Below, one piece after another: positions 32,986-43,123 of a DNA stretch of 64,000 nt (positions within the stretch are counted from its first letter, which is position 1; every line of letters starts with the position of its first letter). The notes beneath the pieces were generated by a model. The model had not been told where the DNA came from. It ran no database searches and was given only the letters and a program-made list of their open reading frames with translations. The translations under genes and the position numbers were made by a program. The stretch spans positions 79,545,001 through 79,609,000 of the forward strand of contig NC_088913.1 in assembly GCF_963576675.1 (NCBI RefSeq), read 5' to 3'. Origin of the DNA: Euphorbia lathyris. Its lineage: Eukaryota > Streptophyta > Magnoliopsida > Malpighiales > Euphorbiaceae.

Positions 32986-34326
32986 TGTTGAAACACCTTT
33001 CTACATAATTTTGATTTGACAAAATTGTTTAAGTATAAATTAAAATACATATTCTAAACACACTAAGTTTAAATGCTTTGATTTATTCTACTAATGTGTT
33101 TGTTCAATGTTGAGTATAAGTGTTATAAGTCATAAGGATTGGAAGGCCCAAGCCCAATACGGAAGCCAAGGCCCAAGTCAAACAACTCAGTACACTCGGC
33201 CCACGTATATCAAGACGTTGCCGTTTTGTTCAAAACGCAACTCAGCAATCGGAAGGATCTAGAAGACCTTCGGGAACAACTTCAAGATGAAGCTGCTTAG
33301 TAGTCTCGACAAAGCGTACAAGACAGCAGCTGGCAAAGGAAAACTTCCAGACAAAGTGTTTCCTCTTTTGGCAAAGTTCAGACGACACAGTATGCTGTCC
33401 AGTTGACTTTACCATAAAAGGAGAGACCATCTGCTGTGCTGACCGAGGACAGAAGATACACGATTGTGATTGGCCGAAAGCTCTGTGCAAGTCAGGATGA
33501 CAATGACACATAGCCGTTTCCCTCCAACGGTTATTTCGAAATTCGAAATGACCGAATGACCAGACGTCTCTATAAATAGTGCCATCACAAGCTTCACAAT
33601 ACATAGAACTTGATCAAGCCATTACGCTGATCAAATCTCTACAAGTTCTGCAAGCAAGAAGCAAAGCAAAATTCTTACACTACATTTTCATATCTGTGTA
33701 AAAGTCTAGAGTGATTGTAAATCGTCTAAAGTGTCTTAGCACATCTTTGTATTAGGACAAAAACACTTATCATTTCTAGAGATAGAAAGGAGAGGCTGAG
33801 TACTCGGTTTTAAGTACTCAGCGGAGAGATTAGGATTGAGTAGAAGTATAGAGGAAGGTACTCTTGTCATACTCAATTGCTGATATTGTAAAAGGTTTGA
33901 GGCTCTACCTTTAAAGAGCTCAGTAGAGGATTTGAAATCTCAGACGTGTTCCGGGGACAGGACGTAGGCTTAGAAGAAGCCGAACCTGGATAAATCTGCT
34001 GAGTGAAGTATTTCTAAACCTTTGACTCCTTATTTATATTGCTTGCTTAAACAATCAAAACTGACCAAGTCAAGAGGTCAAGTTGAGTTGTGCGCATTAA
34101 AACGTAAGAGCTCAGGAATAGACTCTAAGTGCTATCTCCTGACTCAAGCTAGGAAACTGACCTAGTCACCTGTTGACTAAGCCAGTATCTTGCTGTTTAC
34201 TCAGCGCCGCTGTTCAAACCTTTTCTTTAGTAAAAGAAGTCTGCCTAAATTGCGAAAAAAAAGTTTAAATAGTTCCTAACCCCCCCCCCCTTGGAACTAT
34301 ACTTGCAACTAAACAAGGGACCAACA
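32986..34326 (+). mobile_element. 5' LTR of copia Sirevirus
   Basis: 1341 bp, starting TGTTGAAACACC and ending GGGACCAACA. It is preceded by the target duplication ATAAT (32981-32985), repeated after the 3' LTR at 44466-44470. It differs from the 3' LTR by about 11 substitutions, ten of them transitions, and one base in a C-run: roughly 0.8% divergence. TATAAATAG at 33571 is a likely promoter TATA box. Open frames in the LTR (33242-33604 and others) are not genes. Confidence 0.95.
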
Positions 34327-34328
34327 AG

Positions 34329-34340
34329 TGGTATCAGAGC
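34329..34340 (+). other. Primer-binding site, initiator tRNA-Met
   Basis: TGGTATCAGAGC, two bases after the 5' LTR, is complementary to the 3' end of plant initiator tRNA-Met. It is the standard primer site of Ty1/copia elements. Confidence 0.92.
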
Positions 34341-34388
34341 TTAAAAGCTCACTGTAAAAGGTCTAACAACCTTGAGCTGATCCCTACC

Positions 34389-36128
34389 ATGGGCGAAAAC
34401 AGCACTCAGTTTCTCCCTGGAAACCAAACAACTCAAATACTGCCTGAGGGGGTGTCCATTACTAGGCCTCCCCTATTCTTCGGGTCAAACTATACCTTCT
34501 GGAAGAATAGGATGAAAAACTTCATTCAGGCTACAAACATGAGTGCCTGGCTATCTATAGTCCAAGGGCCGTTTGTACCTGTTGAGGTTGTGGCTGGCCA
34601 AACAGTTATAAAAGCTGAGGCCAAATGGACAGAGGATGATCTCAAGAAGCTTCAAAACCATGCTTCGGCTATCAATATGCTTCACTGTGCGCTCGATGCT
34701 GCAGAATATAACAAAATCTCAGGTTATGAGTCGGCACAAGAGATCTGGAAGAAGCTAGAAGTCACCTACGAGGGAACAAACAAAGTAAAAGAATCCAAGG
34801 TGAATCAGCAGATGAGACTGTACGAGCTGTTCGAGATGAACAATGATGAGGGCATTTCAGACATGAACGCAAGGTTCACCAACATCATTAATGAGCTCAA
34901 GAGACTTGGGAAAATCTTCACTGAGGAAGAACAAGTCAAAAAGATACTCAGGAGTCTTTCAAAAGACTGGCAAGCAAAGAAGATAGCCGTTGAGGAAGCT
35001 CAGGATTTAACCACCTACAAATATGACGAACTCATCGGTTCATTGCTGACCCATGAGATATCCATGAAAAACTTTGAGGTGAAGGAAAAATCTGATGACA
35101 AGAAGCAGAAGTCACTTGTCATGAAGGCTGACTCCACTGACGGGAGTTCAACTGATGATGAGGAGATGGCCATGTTCACAAGAAAGATGAAGAGGCTGTT
35201 CAGGAAGAACGACAAATATTCTAAAAAGCCTTACAAAAAGTTTGATAAGTATAAGGCTGACTCAAGCGACAGCAAATACAGAAAGGACAACTCAAAGCCC
35301 ATTACATGCTTTGAGTGCCATCAAGCTGGCCATATTAAGTCAAACTGCCCCACGCTGAGGAAAGACAAGAAGAGTGGGAAGAAGGCAATGGTGGCTACTT
35401 GGAGTGACAGTGATGAATCTTCATCAACAGAAACTGAGGCCACCGAGTCAGCGAAGATATGCTTTATGGCTGACAAACTTGCTGAGCCATGTGTCTCTGA
35501 GCATGCTGACCCATCCATCGCATCAGATGATGAAGAGCAATCAAATGAGGTAATTTCTCTTCCCCAGCTCAGAAACGATATGGTTAATGCCCTGAGTGAT
35601 CTCTATACACTTGTTAAGAAGTGTAATAAAAAGGTTAGAGCACTCAGCAGGCGCTGTGACGAAGTGGAAGAGGTCAAACTAACTGACCTCAGATACCTTC
35701 TTCAGGACAACTCGACTCTGCATGATAACATGAAGATCATGCATGAGTATGTGTCTGAAGTCCAGTCAGTTTCAAAGAAACTGAGGAAGGACGTCACAAC
35801 CATCCAGAACCAACTAAAGGTTCCTAAGAAAAATAACATTCCTCTGAGAACTCAGTACCAAGGTACTCAGCAGAGATGGAATCCCCAGCGAAAAGTCCAG
35901 TGTGACTTTTGTGGGAAGTTAGGACACACTACTAAAGTGTGCTGGCACGCTCAGCACTGGGGTGCTGACAAGTCAGTAAAAAATCCTAAACAGAAGGTCA
36001 GTTGTGACTTCTGTGGAAAGAATGGCCATACTGTCCATGTATGTCGCCATAAAATAAAATATGATGCTATATCTGTTGCACCTAACAAGTCAGGACCCAA
36101 AAAGAATTGGGTACCTAAAAGTAACTAG
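34389..36128 (+). CDS. gag: Sirevirus Gag protein
   Basis: Capsid/nucleocapsid protein that packages the element RNA; 579 residues, intact frame. Residues about 25-250 form the UBN2/DUF4219-type capsid region ('NYTFWKNRMKNF', 'ALDAAEYNKISGYESAQEIWKKLEVTYEG'). A CCHC zinc knuckle lies at about residue 307, and two more at about 505 and 539, all of the form C-x2-C-x4-H-x4-C. The stretch between them is charged and coiled-coil-like. Three knuckles and the long C-terminal extension fit the Sirevirus lineage. The start is the first ATG after the primer site. It ends five bases before the next ATG, in another frame from pol. Confidence 0.93.
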   Translation: MGENSTQFLPGNQTTQILPEGVSITRPPLFFGSNYTFWKNRMKNFIQATNMSAWLSIVQGPFVPVEVVAGQTVIKAEAKWTEDDLKKLQNHASAINMLHCALDAAEYNKISGYESAQEIWKKLEVTYEGTNKVKESKVNQQMRLYELFEMNNDEGISDMNARFTNIINELKRLGKIFTEEEQVKKILRSLSKDWQAKKIAVEEAQDLTTYKYDELIGSLLTHEISMKNFEVKEKSDDKKQKSLVMKADSTDGSSTDDEEMAMFTRKMKRLFRKNDKYSKKPYKKFDKYKADSSDSKYRKDNSKPITCFECHQAGHIKSNCPTLRKDKKSGKKAMVATWSDSDESSSTETEATESAKICFMADKLAEPCVSEHADPSIASDDEEQSNEVISLPQLRNDMVNALSDLYTLVKKCNKKVRALSRRCDEVEEVKLTDLRYLLQDNSTLHDNMKIMHEYVSEVQSVSKKLRKDVTTIQNQLKVPKKNNIPLRTQYQGTQQRWNPQRKVQCDFCGKLGHTTKVCWHAQHWGADKSVKNPKQKVSCDFCGKNGHTVHVCRHKIKYDAISVAPNKSGPKKNWVPKSN

Positions 36129-36133
36129 TTACA

Positions 36134-36697
36134 ATGCAGGTAAGCCTGAGATGTGCCGAGAAGTCAAAGATGTGGTATATTGACAGCGCATGCTCAAGGC
36201 ATATGACGGGTGATGAAACTCAGTTCATCACGTTTGAACGTAAACGAGGAGGGGGTGTAAGTTTTGGAGACAACAAGAAGGGTAAGATAGTAGGCTCAGG
36301 AACCATCGGAGGTAATCCTACTATTGAATCTGTCTCCCTAGTCAGCGGACTCAAATATAACTTACTCAGCGTAGCTCAGCTATGTGACAACGGGAGAAAA
36401 GTTATATTTGATGCTACTGGATGTAAAATATACGAGGGTAAAACTAATGAGTTAATTTTAACTGCCCCTCGGATAGATAATGTCTTTATGCTAGACTTAG
36501 AGAAAAAGTTTTTAAAAACTGTGTGCTTAGTAACAAAGGAAGAAAATTCCTGGCTATGGCACAGGAGACTTGGTCATGTAAGCATGGACCTCCTGGCCAA
36601 ACTAGCAAGAAAGCAATTGGTTGAGGGACTGCCTGAACTTAAATTCCAAAAAGATCAATTATGCCACGCTTGCCAAGCTGGAAAACAAACCAAATAA
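36134..36697 (+). pseudogene. pol: Sirevirus protease and GAG-pre-integrase domain
   Basis: First piece of pol. The retropepsin active site is present as 'WYIDSACSRHMTGD'; DSA in place of DSG is common in this lineage. 'LLSVAQLCDNG' and the GAG-pre-integrase zinc region 'WLWHRRLGHVSMDLLAKLARK...CHACQAGKQTK' follow. A TAA at 36695-36697 stops the frame just before the integrase core, which continues in the same frame, so this is a single nonsense mutation. Pol begins in a different frame from gag. Confidence 0.9.
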
Positions 36698-37660
36698 TCT
36701 TTTCACAGTAAAAACATTGTCTCAACTAAACGTCCGTTAGAATTACTACACTTGGATCTCTTTGGTCCAGTCCAGCCGCTGAGTCTGGGTGGAAGAAGAT
36801 TTTTCTTGGTCATTGTAGATGATTTCTCTCGGTATACGTGGGTTATCTTGCTGACCAGAAAGGATGAGACCTTTGAGACATTTTCAAATTTGGTTAGGAA
36901 AATTGAAAATGAAAAAGACCTAAAATTAGCTCATATTCGTAGTGATAACGGTGGAGAATTCAAAAACCAAAAGTTTGTTGAATTCTGTGAAGCCAGCGGC
37001 ATTGACCACAATTCTTCTGCTCCTAGAACACCTCAGCAAAATGGGGTTGTAGAAAGGAAGAACAGAACTCTGGTTGAAATAGCCAGGACAATGCTGGATG
37101 AGCATAGGCTTCCAAAGTATTTTTGGGGAGAGGCTGTTAACACAGCATGCTATATTCTTAATAGGGCTCTAGTTAGACCTATACTCAAGAAAACCCCCTA
37201 TGAACTTTGGAAAGGACGGAAGCCCAATATTGGATACTTCCGTGCCTTTGGCTGTAGATGTTTTATTTTAAATACCAAAGATAGCTTAGCAAAGTTTGAT
37301 TCAAAAGCTGATGAAGCTATCTTTCTGGGCTACTCAACAAACAGCAAAGCATACAGAGTTTTTAATAAGCGAACTCAAGTTTTGGAAGAGTCAATACATG
37401 TAGAGTTCGATAAAACTGACCCTGCAGGTAGATACCAGCCGCTGACCGAAGATGATCCAAACTTAGTAACCATCGCTGACTCAGAACTAGCTACTGAGTC
37501 ATTCATGAAAAGGCTGACCAAAAGTAAGAGTGAACCTAAGATTACTTTTACTGACCCATCTACTTCTGCAGAGATTGTTGAAACAGGAACATCACAAGAC
37601 ATGAATCTACCCCAAAGAAATAAGGATTCCAAGAGGGCACTCCGAAAGTGCAATCCTTGA
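36698..37660 (+). pseudogene. pol: Sirevirus integrase
   Basis: Integrase core with the DDE triad: D in 'LDLFGPVQ', D in 'IRSDNGGEF', E in 'NGVVERKNRT'. 'KYFWGEAVNTACYILNR' and the GKGGY-like 'ELWKGRKPNIGYFRAFGCRC' tail follow. The open part starts at 36752. The linker to reverse transcriptase is out of frame after 37660: homology continues in the next frame from about 37650, indicating an indel there. Confidence 0.92.
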
Positions 37661-39256
37661 TTCTGCTGGGAATACCCTGATGATGAGGAATCAACTCAAG
37701 AAGTACCTCAGCAATGTTGCTTTCGTCTCAGTACAAGAATCGAAGAATTTTGCTGATGCTGAGTACGATGAATTCTGGATGAACGCAATATAAGAGGAGC
37801 TCGATCAATTTCGAAGAAATGATGTATGGGAGTTAGTGCCTCATCCAAAGAGTCAAAAGACCATCAGAACAAGATGGGTCTTCAGGAACAAGATGGACGA
37901 ACAAGGAAACGTAGTCAGGAACAAAGCAAGGCTTGTAGCTCAGGGCTACAGTCAGCAAGAAGGTATAGACTACGGTGAGACCTTTGTCCCAGTGGCGAGG
38001 CTAGAGGCAATTAGAATATTATGTGCATATGCATCTTACATGAATTTTAAATTATTCCAAATGGATGTCAAAAGTGCATTTCTTAATGGAGTTATAAACG
38101 AGGAGGTTTATGTAAATCAACCTCCAGGTTTTGAGGACCCTAAGTTCCCAAACCATGTTTATAAACTCAAAAAGGCTCTGTACGGCCTCAAACAAGCACC
38201 ACGTGCTTGGTATGAGAGGCTGACCAGTTTCCTGCTGACTAGAAATTACGTCAGTGGCAAGACTGATACAACCTTATTCATTAAGAAAAAGGGTAAAGAT
38301 ACCCTGCTGGCCCAAATTTATGTTGATGATATAATATTTGGTGCAACTAACGAATCAATGTGCAAGGAGTTTAGCAAACAAATGCAGACTGAGTTTGAAA
38401 TGTCTATGATGGGAGAACTCAACTTCTTCCTCGGTCTTCAAATTAAACAAGGAAACAATGGCATCTTCATCAGTCAAGCAAAATATGCCAAGGAGATCTT
38501 AAAGAAATATGACTTGGAAAATTGCAAGCCAATATCCACTCCTATGGGCACTGACACTGTCCTCTGCGCTGATGAGAATGGTAAGTCAGTAGACAGCAAG
38601 TTATATCGAGGTATGATAGGCTCTCTACTTTACTTAACAGCCAGTAGACCGGACATTCAGTTTTCAGTATGCTACTGTGCTAGATATCAATCTAACCCTA
38701 AGGAATCTCATTACATTGCTGTAAAAAGAATCCTTAGATATTTGTAAAGCTCAGTGAACGCAGGTTTGTGGTATCCAAATACTCATGATTTTACACTTAT
38801 CGGATACACTGACGCTGACTATGGACGAGATAAGCTGGAACGTAAAAGCACCTATGGAGGATGCCACTTCTTAGGAAGCTGTCTTGTATCCTGGTTCAGC
38901 AAAAAGCAGGCGTCAGTAGCCTTGTCCACCACTGAAGCTGAGTACATTGCTGCTGGTCACTGTGTTGCTCAAGTCCTATGGATCAAGCAACAACTTGAAG
39001 ATTATGGTGTTCAAACGAAGACAATTGAGGTCAAATGTGACAACAAAAGTGCAATTGATCTGTCCAAGAACCCAATTCAACACAGTAGAATGAAGCATGT
39101 CAGCATCAGACATCACTTCATTAGAGACCATGTACTATCAAGCTGACCTTTGTCCCAACGGACGAACAGGTTGCGGATATCTTCACGAAGCCACTGGCTC
39201 GTGAGCAGTTCAGCATACTGAGAGAAGCAATTGGTATGTTTAATCCTCTTCAGTAA
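37661..39256 (+). pseudogene. pol: Sirevirus reverse transcriptase and RNase H
   Basis: Contains '[26 protein letters not shown]', '[12 protein letters not shown]', '[16 protein letters not shown]' and the catalytic 'YVDDIIFG', then RNase H ('YTDADYGRD', 'STTEAEYIAA', 'CDNKSAIDLSKN'). Lesions: a TAA near 37791, where an 'EEL' motif follows; a TAA at 38745-38747 before the RNase H; and a frameshift near 39140, after which the usual 'DEQVADIFTKPLAREQF' end is found in a second frame to the TAA at 39254-39256. Enzymatically dead in this copy. Confidence 0.9.
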
Positions 39257-39740
39257 ATTCCTGTGCTAAATGAATATGAATGCTGAGTGAATTACATACT
39301 GAATGATTTATTGTTTGCTGAGTTACTTATCGGAACTGTCTGAATATACAATAACTGAGTAAAACTTGCATACTGAGTAAATTAGTTTAGAACTTGAACT
39401 TAAAATCATCCTTAAATACTGCACTGACCATTCAGAATATCAAACGCTTGACATTCTAAATACTGAGTGATTAATCCGTTAGCATAAATGCAAAGCACGC
39501 GTATAGCCTAGGATGACGTATTCGCCGTAATGTGTCATAAATGCCAGGATCATTGTCGGTACATGATCCCAAGGCAAAACTGACACATGGATTCGATTAA
39601 GATCCACACCGTTCATTTCATCTATAAATTATGGGTATTTCCCCATCTTTTACTCTTTACGCTTAATCAATTCTTAAGGCAAAGAAATCACTTAGAACTT
39701 CATTTCTCTCAAACTCCTCTAATTCCTCCATATTCGAAGA
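39257..39740 (+). promoter_or_regulatory. Sirevirus spacer with possible internal promoter of ORF3
   Basis: About 480 bases of non-coding sequence separate pol from ORF3. TCTATAAATT at 39621-39630 lies 111-120 bases upstream of the ORF3 ATG and is followed by a CT-rich leader, as in a plant core promoter. This suggests ORF3 could be transcribed separately; inferred from sequence only. Confidence 0.4.
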
Positions 39741-42182
39741 ATGACTAAGTTGTCTTTCAACGTCTCCGGTGCCGGCCACCAAAAGTCCAGCTCCGATGAA
39801 CCTTCACGAAACCCTTCTACTCCAAGCAAGGGTAAAACTGGCCAAACTTCTGGCCAAGAGAAAGCTGTTAAGATCAGGACCTACTCCAAGGTCTTCGACA
39901 ATGTACGAGAATGGAAGGTAGAACCCTCCAAATGGGTTTCGGAGCACTTTGTACAGAACGAACAGCCATTTTCTGAGTGGATTTCCAAGAACGAATGGAC
40001 TGGGCTGTTCTCGGTCAGGGATGAGACATATCCTGACCTAGTGAGGGAATTTTACCACAACCTCAAGGTTTCCAGTGACTCCGCCGACTACCTGAGCACT
40101 GAAGTAAAAGGGAAAACCATCTTCATCAACCCTCTGTACATTGGAAATCTCCTCCAGCTCAAAACTGAGGGAGTAAGGCTGAGGAAGTCAGGAGATCAGG
40201 ACAAAACCGACTACGTCCATACCTTCTGCAAACCTGAGGGTCACTCAGGAGAGATCTCAGCATCTTCGATGGGACAGCATCAGAAGATGGCTCACTACCT
40301 GCTGAGCTACTTCATTTACACAAAGATCAACTGCACTACATCAGCAACCAACTTTGAACAGTGCTTCATATGGCACATGCTGACGTACACCCCCATCAAC
40401 ATGCCGATTTTCTTAGTTGCTGGGTTCCTACGCAGCACGGGTATAATAAGGTTGGGATCAATCATCACCAGGATCCTCATCGACCACAAGATTGACCTCG
40501 AAGGTGAGGAATCTTTCAGAAGAACCGAAATCACAGCTGCCTCGCTGAGGGCACTTAAATTTGGACAGCCCTTGAAGAAAGGAAAAGCTGCTGCTGCTGC
40601 TGGCCAAGCTGATCAGACTGAGGAAATTATTGCTGAGCCTAAGAAAGGGCGAAGAACTAAGGCCCCAGTTTCTCGCAAGAGAAAATCTGCTGAGGCACCT
40701 AATGTTGTGTCTCCAGCAAAGAGGCAGAGGTCAGCTGGAAAGTCAGTTGAGAAGAGAAGTAGGCAAGATGAGCCTGACACTGAGGAAGCTGCTGAGCTAC
40801 CTCAGAAGAAGCAGAAGTCTTCAATACTGGCACCTCTCGACGTCATGCCGACAGATTTTATTGTACCGGGTGATTCTCATTTCACTCAATGCCAAGGTGC
40901 TGATGCTGAGGAACCTGAAGTCCAGTTAGATGACCACTTCATCTCCCAAGTTGAGGAAGAACTTGATGGAGATAATACTGAGGAGGAAGAAGAAGACGAT
41001 GAAACCAGCGGTCAGGATGACGCTGAGGAGTCTGAAGAGTATGACAGCGAAATTGAAGCTGAGGACGCTAACACTGGGTTAGCTGGTGGACCTGTGCAGA
41101 CTGACACTGAGTTAGCTGCTGGAGTTGAGCAAGTTGATCAAGCTGACCAGAACCATACTGAGGAAAAGGAACCTACTCCTACTCACTCAGAAGAACCTGC
41201 TCATCATACCACTCCACCACGTAGAAGGCGAAAGCTGGTTAAGGCCAGTGAGAAAATGGTCAGTGAACCCCCTGTGCAATCACCATCTATTCCTGAACTT
41301 GTCCTCTCCAAGACAACAAAGGATCCTTCTACCGTCCAATTAAAATTTTTCAAACGGCCCTCAACTTCCTCTACTACAACGCCGTTGGAAAAACAAGCCT
41401 CTGTTTCTTCTCAACAGGAACATGCCGAGCATACCACTTCCACCACTTCAACAAGTCAGGTTGAACCAAGCACTGTCCATGCTGTTTCCTCAAGCATGGT
41501 GCTGGCTCCTCATCCTTCTGCCGTCAGCACAGACAGTGTTCGGGTTATGACTTCCATCACCAACCTCTCTGCTGATCAATCAACCTTACCTTCAACTCAA
41601 GTGCAGATTGAGCCAAGTCATCCAGTCACTGACCAGGGTACTCCTTTCACTCCACTTTCTTCTGGACATACTGATGTACATCGGGATGCCACTGAGTCCG
41701 GGAAAAAGCTCATTGACTCAGTGCAAGCACTCATCCACGATCTTCAACATTCCGCTTCGCCTGCTGCTGGATCTTCAATTCCTGAGACAACTCAGCTCTC
41801 CCAGGTCACTCTACTTCTCAACGAAGTCAAGGGACTCAAGGATCTGCTGAATGTAGTCTTGTCATTCCAAGCCCAGCAAGCTAAGCAGGATTCACTTACC
41901 AAGTTGGCAGAGATACAGCTGTCAACAATTCAACATCTGAACTCTCTCCATCAGCAAGTTCAGAAGTTATCTGCTGTGAACACTGACTACGCCACTTCCT
42001 CAGAACTCAAGATGCTTTTTGCTCAGCTTCATACTGAGCAACTTAAGACAAATGAGCAAATGGTGTCCTATAGTCAGTGCTCAGTCGAGCAAATCGGTGA
42101 GGCCATCAGGCTACTTAACCTCAACAAACAAGAGATGGATACTGACGCGTTGAAACAGAATGAGTTGCTATCTCTCGCATAG
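39741..42182 (+). CDS. Sirevirus ORF3 ('envelope-like'), large nuclear-type protein
   Basis: 813 residues. Residues about 45-285 resemble the putative plant transposon protein (Transposase_32) region found in extra ORFs of plant LTR elements ('YPDLVREFYHNLKV', 'MAHYLLSYFIYTKINC'). Basic clusters near 290-345 ('KKGRRTKAPVSRKRKS', 'PAKRQRS') look like nuclear localisation signals. A glutamate/aspartate-rich tract follows near 405-445, then a Ser/Thr/Pro-rich linker. Residues about 690-813 are heptad-like coiled coil. No signal peptide or clear transmembrane helix is seen, so a membrane envelope role is doubtful. The frame closes with a TAG at 42180-42182 but homologous-looking coding continues in the same frame. 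Role unknown. Confidence 0.8.
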   Translation: MTKLSFNVSGAGHQKSSSDEPSRNPSTPSKGKTGQTSGQEKAVKIRTYSKVFDNVREWKVEPSKWVSEHFVQNEQPFSEWISKNEWTGLFSVRDETYPDLVREFYHNLKVSSDSADYLSTEVKGKTIFINPLYIGNLLQLKTEGVRLRKSGDQDKTDYVHTFCKPEGHSGEISASSMGQHQKMAHYLLSYFIYTKINCTTSATNFEQCFIWHMLTYTPINMPIFLVAGFLRSTGIIRLGSIITRILIDHKIDLEGEESFRRTEITAASLRALKFGQPLKKGKAAAAAGQADQTEEIIAEPKKGRRTKAPVSRKRKSAEAPNVVSPAKRQRSAGKSVEKRSRQDEPDTEEAAELPQKKQKSSILAPLDVMPTDFIVPGDSHFTQCQGADAEEPEVQLDDHFISQVEEELDGDNTEEEEEDDETSGQDDAEESEEYDSEIEAEDANTGLAGGPVQTDTELAAGVEQVDQADQNHTEEKEPTPTHSEEPAHHTTPPRRRRKLVKASEKMVSEPPVQSPSIPELVLSKTTKDPSTVQLKFFKRPSTSSTTTPLEKQASVSSQQEHAEHTTSTTSTSQVEPSTVHAVSSSMVLAPHPSAVSTDSVRVMTSITNLSADQSTLPSTQVQIEPSHPVTDQGTPFTPLSSGHTDVHRDATESGKKLIDSVQALIHDLQHSASPAAGSSIPETTQLSQVTLLLNEVKGLKDLLNVVLSFQAQQAKQDSLTKLAEIQLSTIQHLNSLHQQVQKLSAVNTDYATSSELKMLFAQLHTEQLKTNEQMVSYSQCSVEQIGEAIRLLNLNKQEMDTDALKQNELLSLA

Positions 42183-42572
42183 CAATCCTTCAATCACATC
42201 CGTCATAATAATATCCAGCGTCATCATTATGACTCAGCTCTCTTAAAAACTTTCCACCAAGTCTTTGCTGGCCTCTCTGAAGCTCTCATCTGGCAAGCCA
42301 AAGCTCAAGCTTTCAGTGTAAATATGCTTAGTGCTGCTGATCTTCATATACCAGTAGAAGTATCAGCTGATGGAGTTGCCATTTTTGATGGCGTAAACGA
42401 AAGTGCTGACAAACTAAAAGAGCTTTCACAAGAACTTTCTCGTGCTATCTTAACCGATGCGTTCAAGCTCCCTGAAGTTGACAAAATGGGGGAGAAAGCG
42501 CAAGCTGCCAGAGCTCAGCATGAGCGACGTCAGTACGAGCGAAGTCAGTCACAGGGCAAGAAAAAGAAATAG
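42183..42572 (+). CDS. ORF3 C-terminal continuation after an amber codon
   Basis: The frame stays open for 129 codons after the TAG and ends in a lysine-rich tail (GKKKK) at 42572. The largest ATG-started part is 42324-42572. Content is amphipathic helix ('ADKLKELSQELSRAIL') like the preceding coiled coil. The codon context is TAG CAA TCC, close to the CAR-YYA context known to favour read-through. Either the TAG is a recent mutation or the tail is expressed by read-through. Confidence 0.5.
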   Translation, partial: QSFNHIRHNNIQRHHYDSALLKTFHQVFAGLSEALIWQAKAQAFSVNMLSAADLHIPVEVSADGVAIFDGVNESADKLKELSQELSRAILTDAFKLPEVDKMGEKAQAARAQHERRQYERSQSQGKKKK

Positions 42573-43021
42573 ATAGGCTAGGTCTTAACATTTGTAATTA
42601 TGTTGTTTATTTCTTTTGCTGTGTAACTGCTGACTTCTTTCAACTTATATATCATACTTACTTCTTTCAACTTATATATCATACTTACTTTTCTTATTCA
42701 AATACTGAGTTATGATATATGCTAATAAGTACTGAGTTATTATGTATCTTCATTTATATCAGCTTCGTTTAACACTTATAATATTTGACTAAAAGATATG
42801 CTGATAACATGTTTGACATGAACCTATACACTTATGAAATATTCTGATAAGAACTCTTTGAACAACAAATTACTCAGCGCGCTCTATATGTATAAAAACT
42901 TCCGCCTAACACTGAGTAAATAGAATATGTGATATAGCTGACCTATATCTGAAAACTGACCTTAGACTTACTCATTTAAGTCCTTAAATGTCTTAAGAAA
43001 AACTAAGTCAGTAGCTCAACC

Positions 43022-43123
43022 CTTACGGGGGAGTTTGCTTAATTATACTAGGTCAACTATCATGGGGGAGCTCATACCGAGTTCCTTGCTGAACAGTTTT
43101 GCCAACATCAAAATGGGGGAGTT
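43022..43123 (+). other. Multiple polypurine tracts upstream of the 3' LTR
   Basis: GGGGGAG occurs at 43027-43033, 43064-43070 and 43115-43121, the last one directly before the LTR as AAAATGGGGGAGTT. A further copy (AAAATGGGGGAG) lies at 42484-42494 in ORF3. Repeated polypurine tracts before the 3' LTR are a known hallmark of the Sirevirus genus. Confidence 0.8.

Noticed and set aside
33242..33604. 120-codon minus-strand ORF (repeated at 43485-43742)
   Set aside because: Lies inside both Sirevirus LTRs on the antisense strand, with no family resemblance; an LTR shadow.
39741..42182. Envelope glycoprotein call for Sirevirus ORF3
   Set aside because: No signal peptide, no clear transmembrane segment, and basic nuclear-type clusters plus coiled coil; the historical label is not supported by this sequence.
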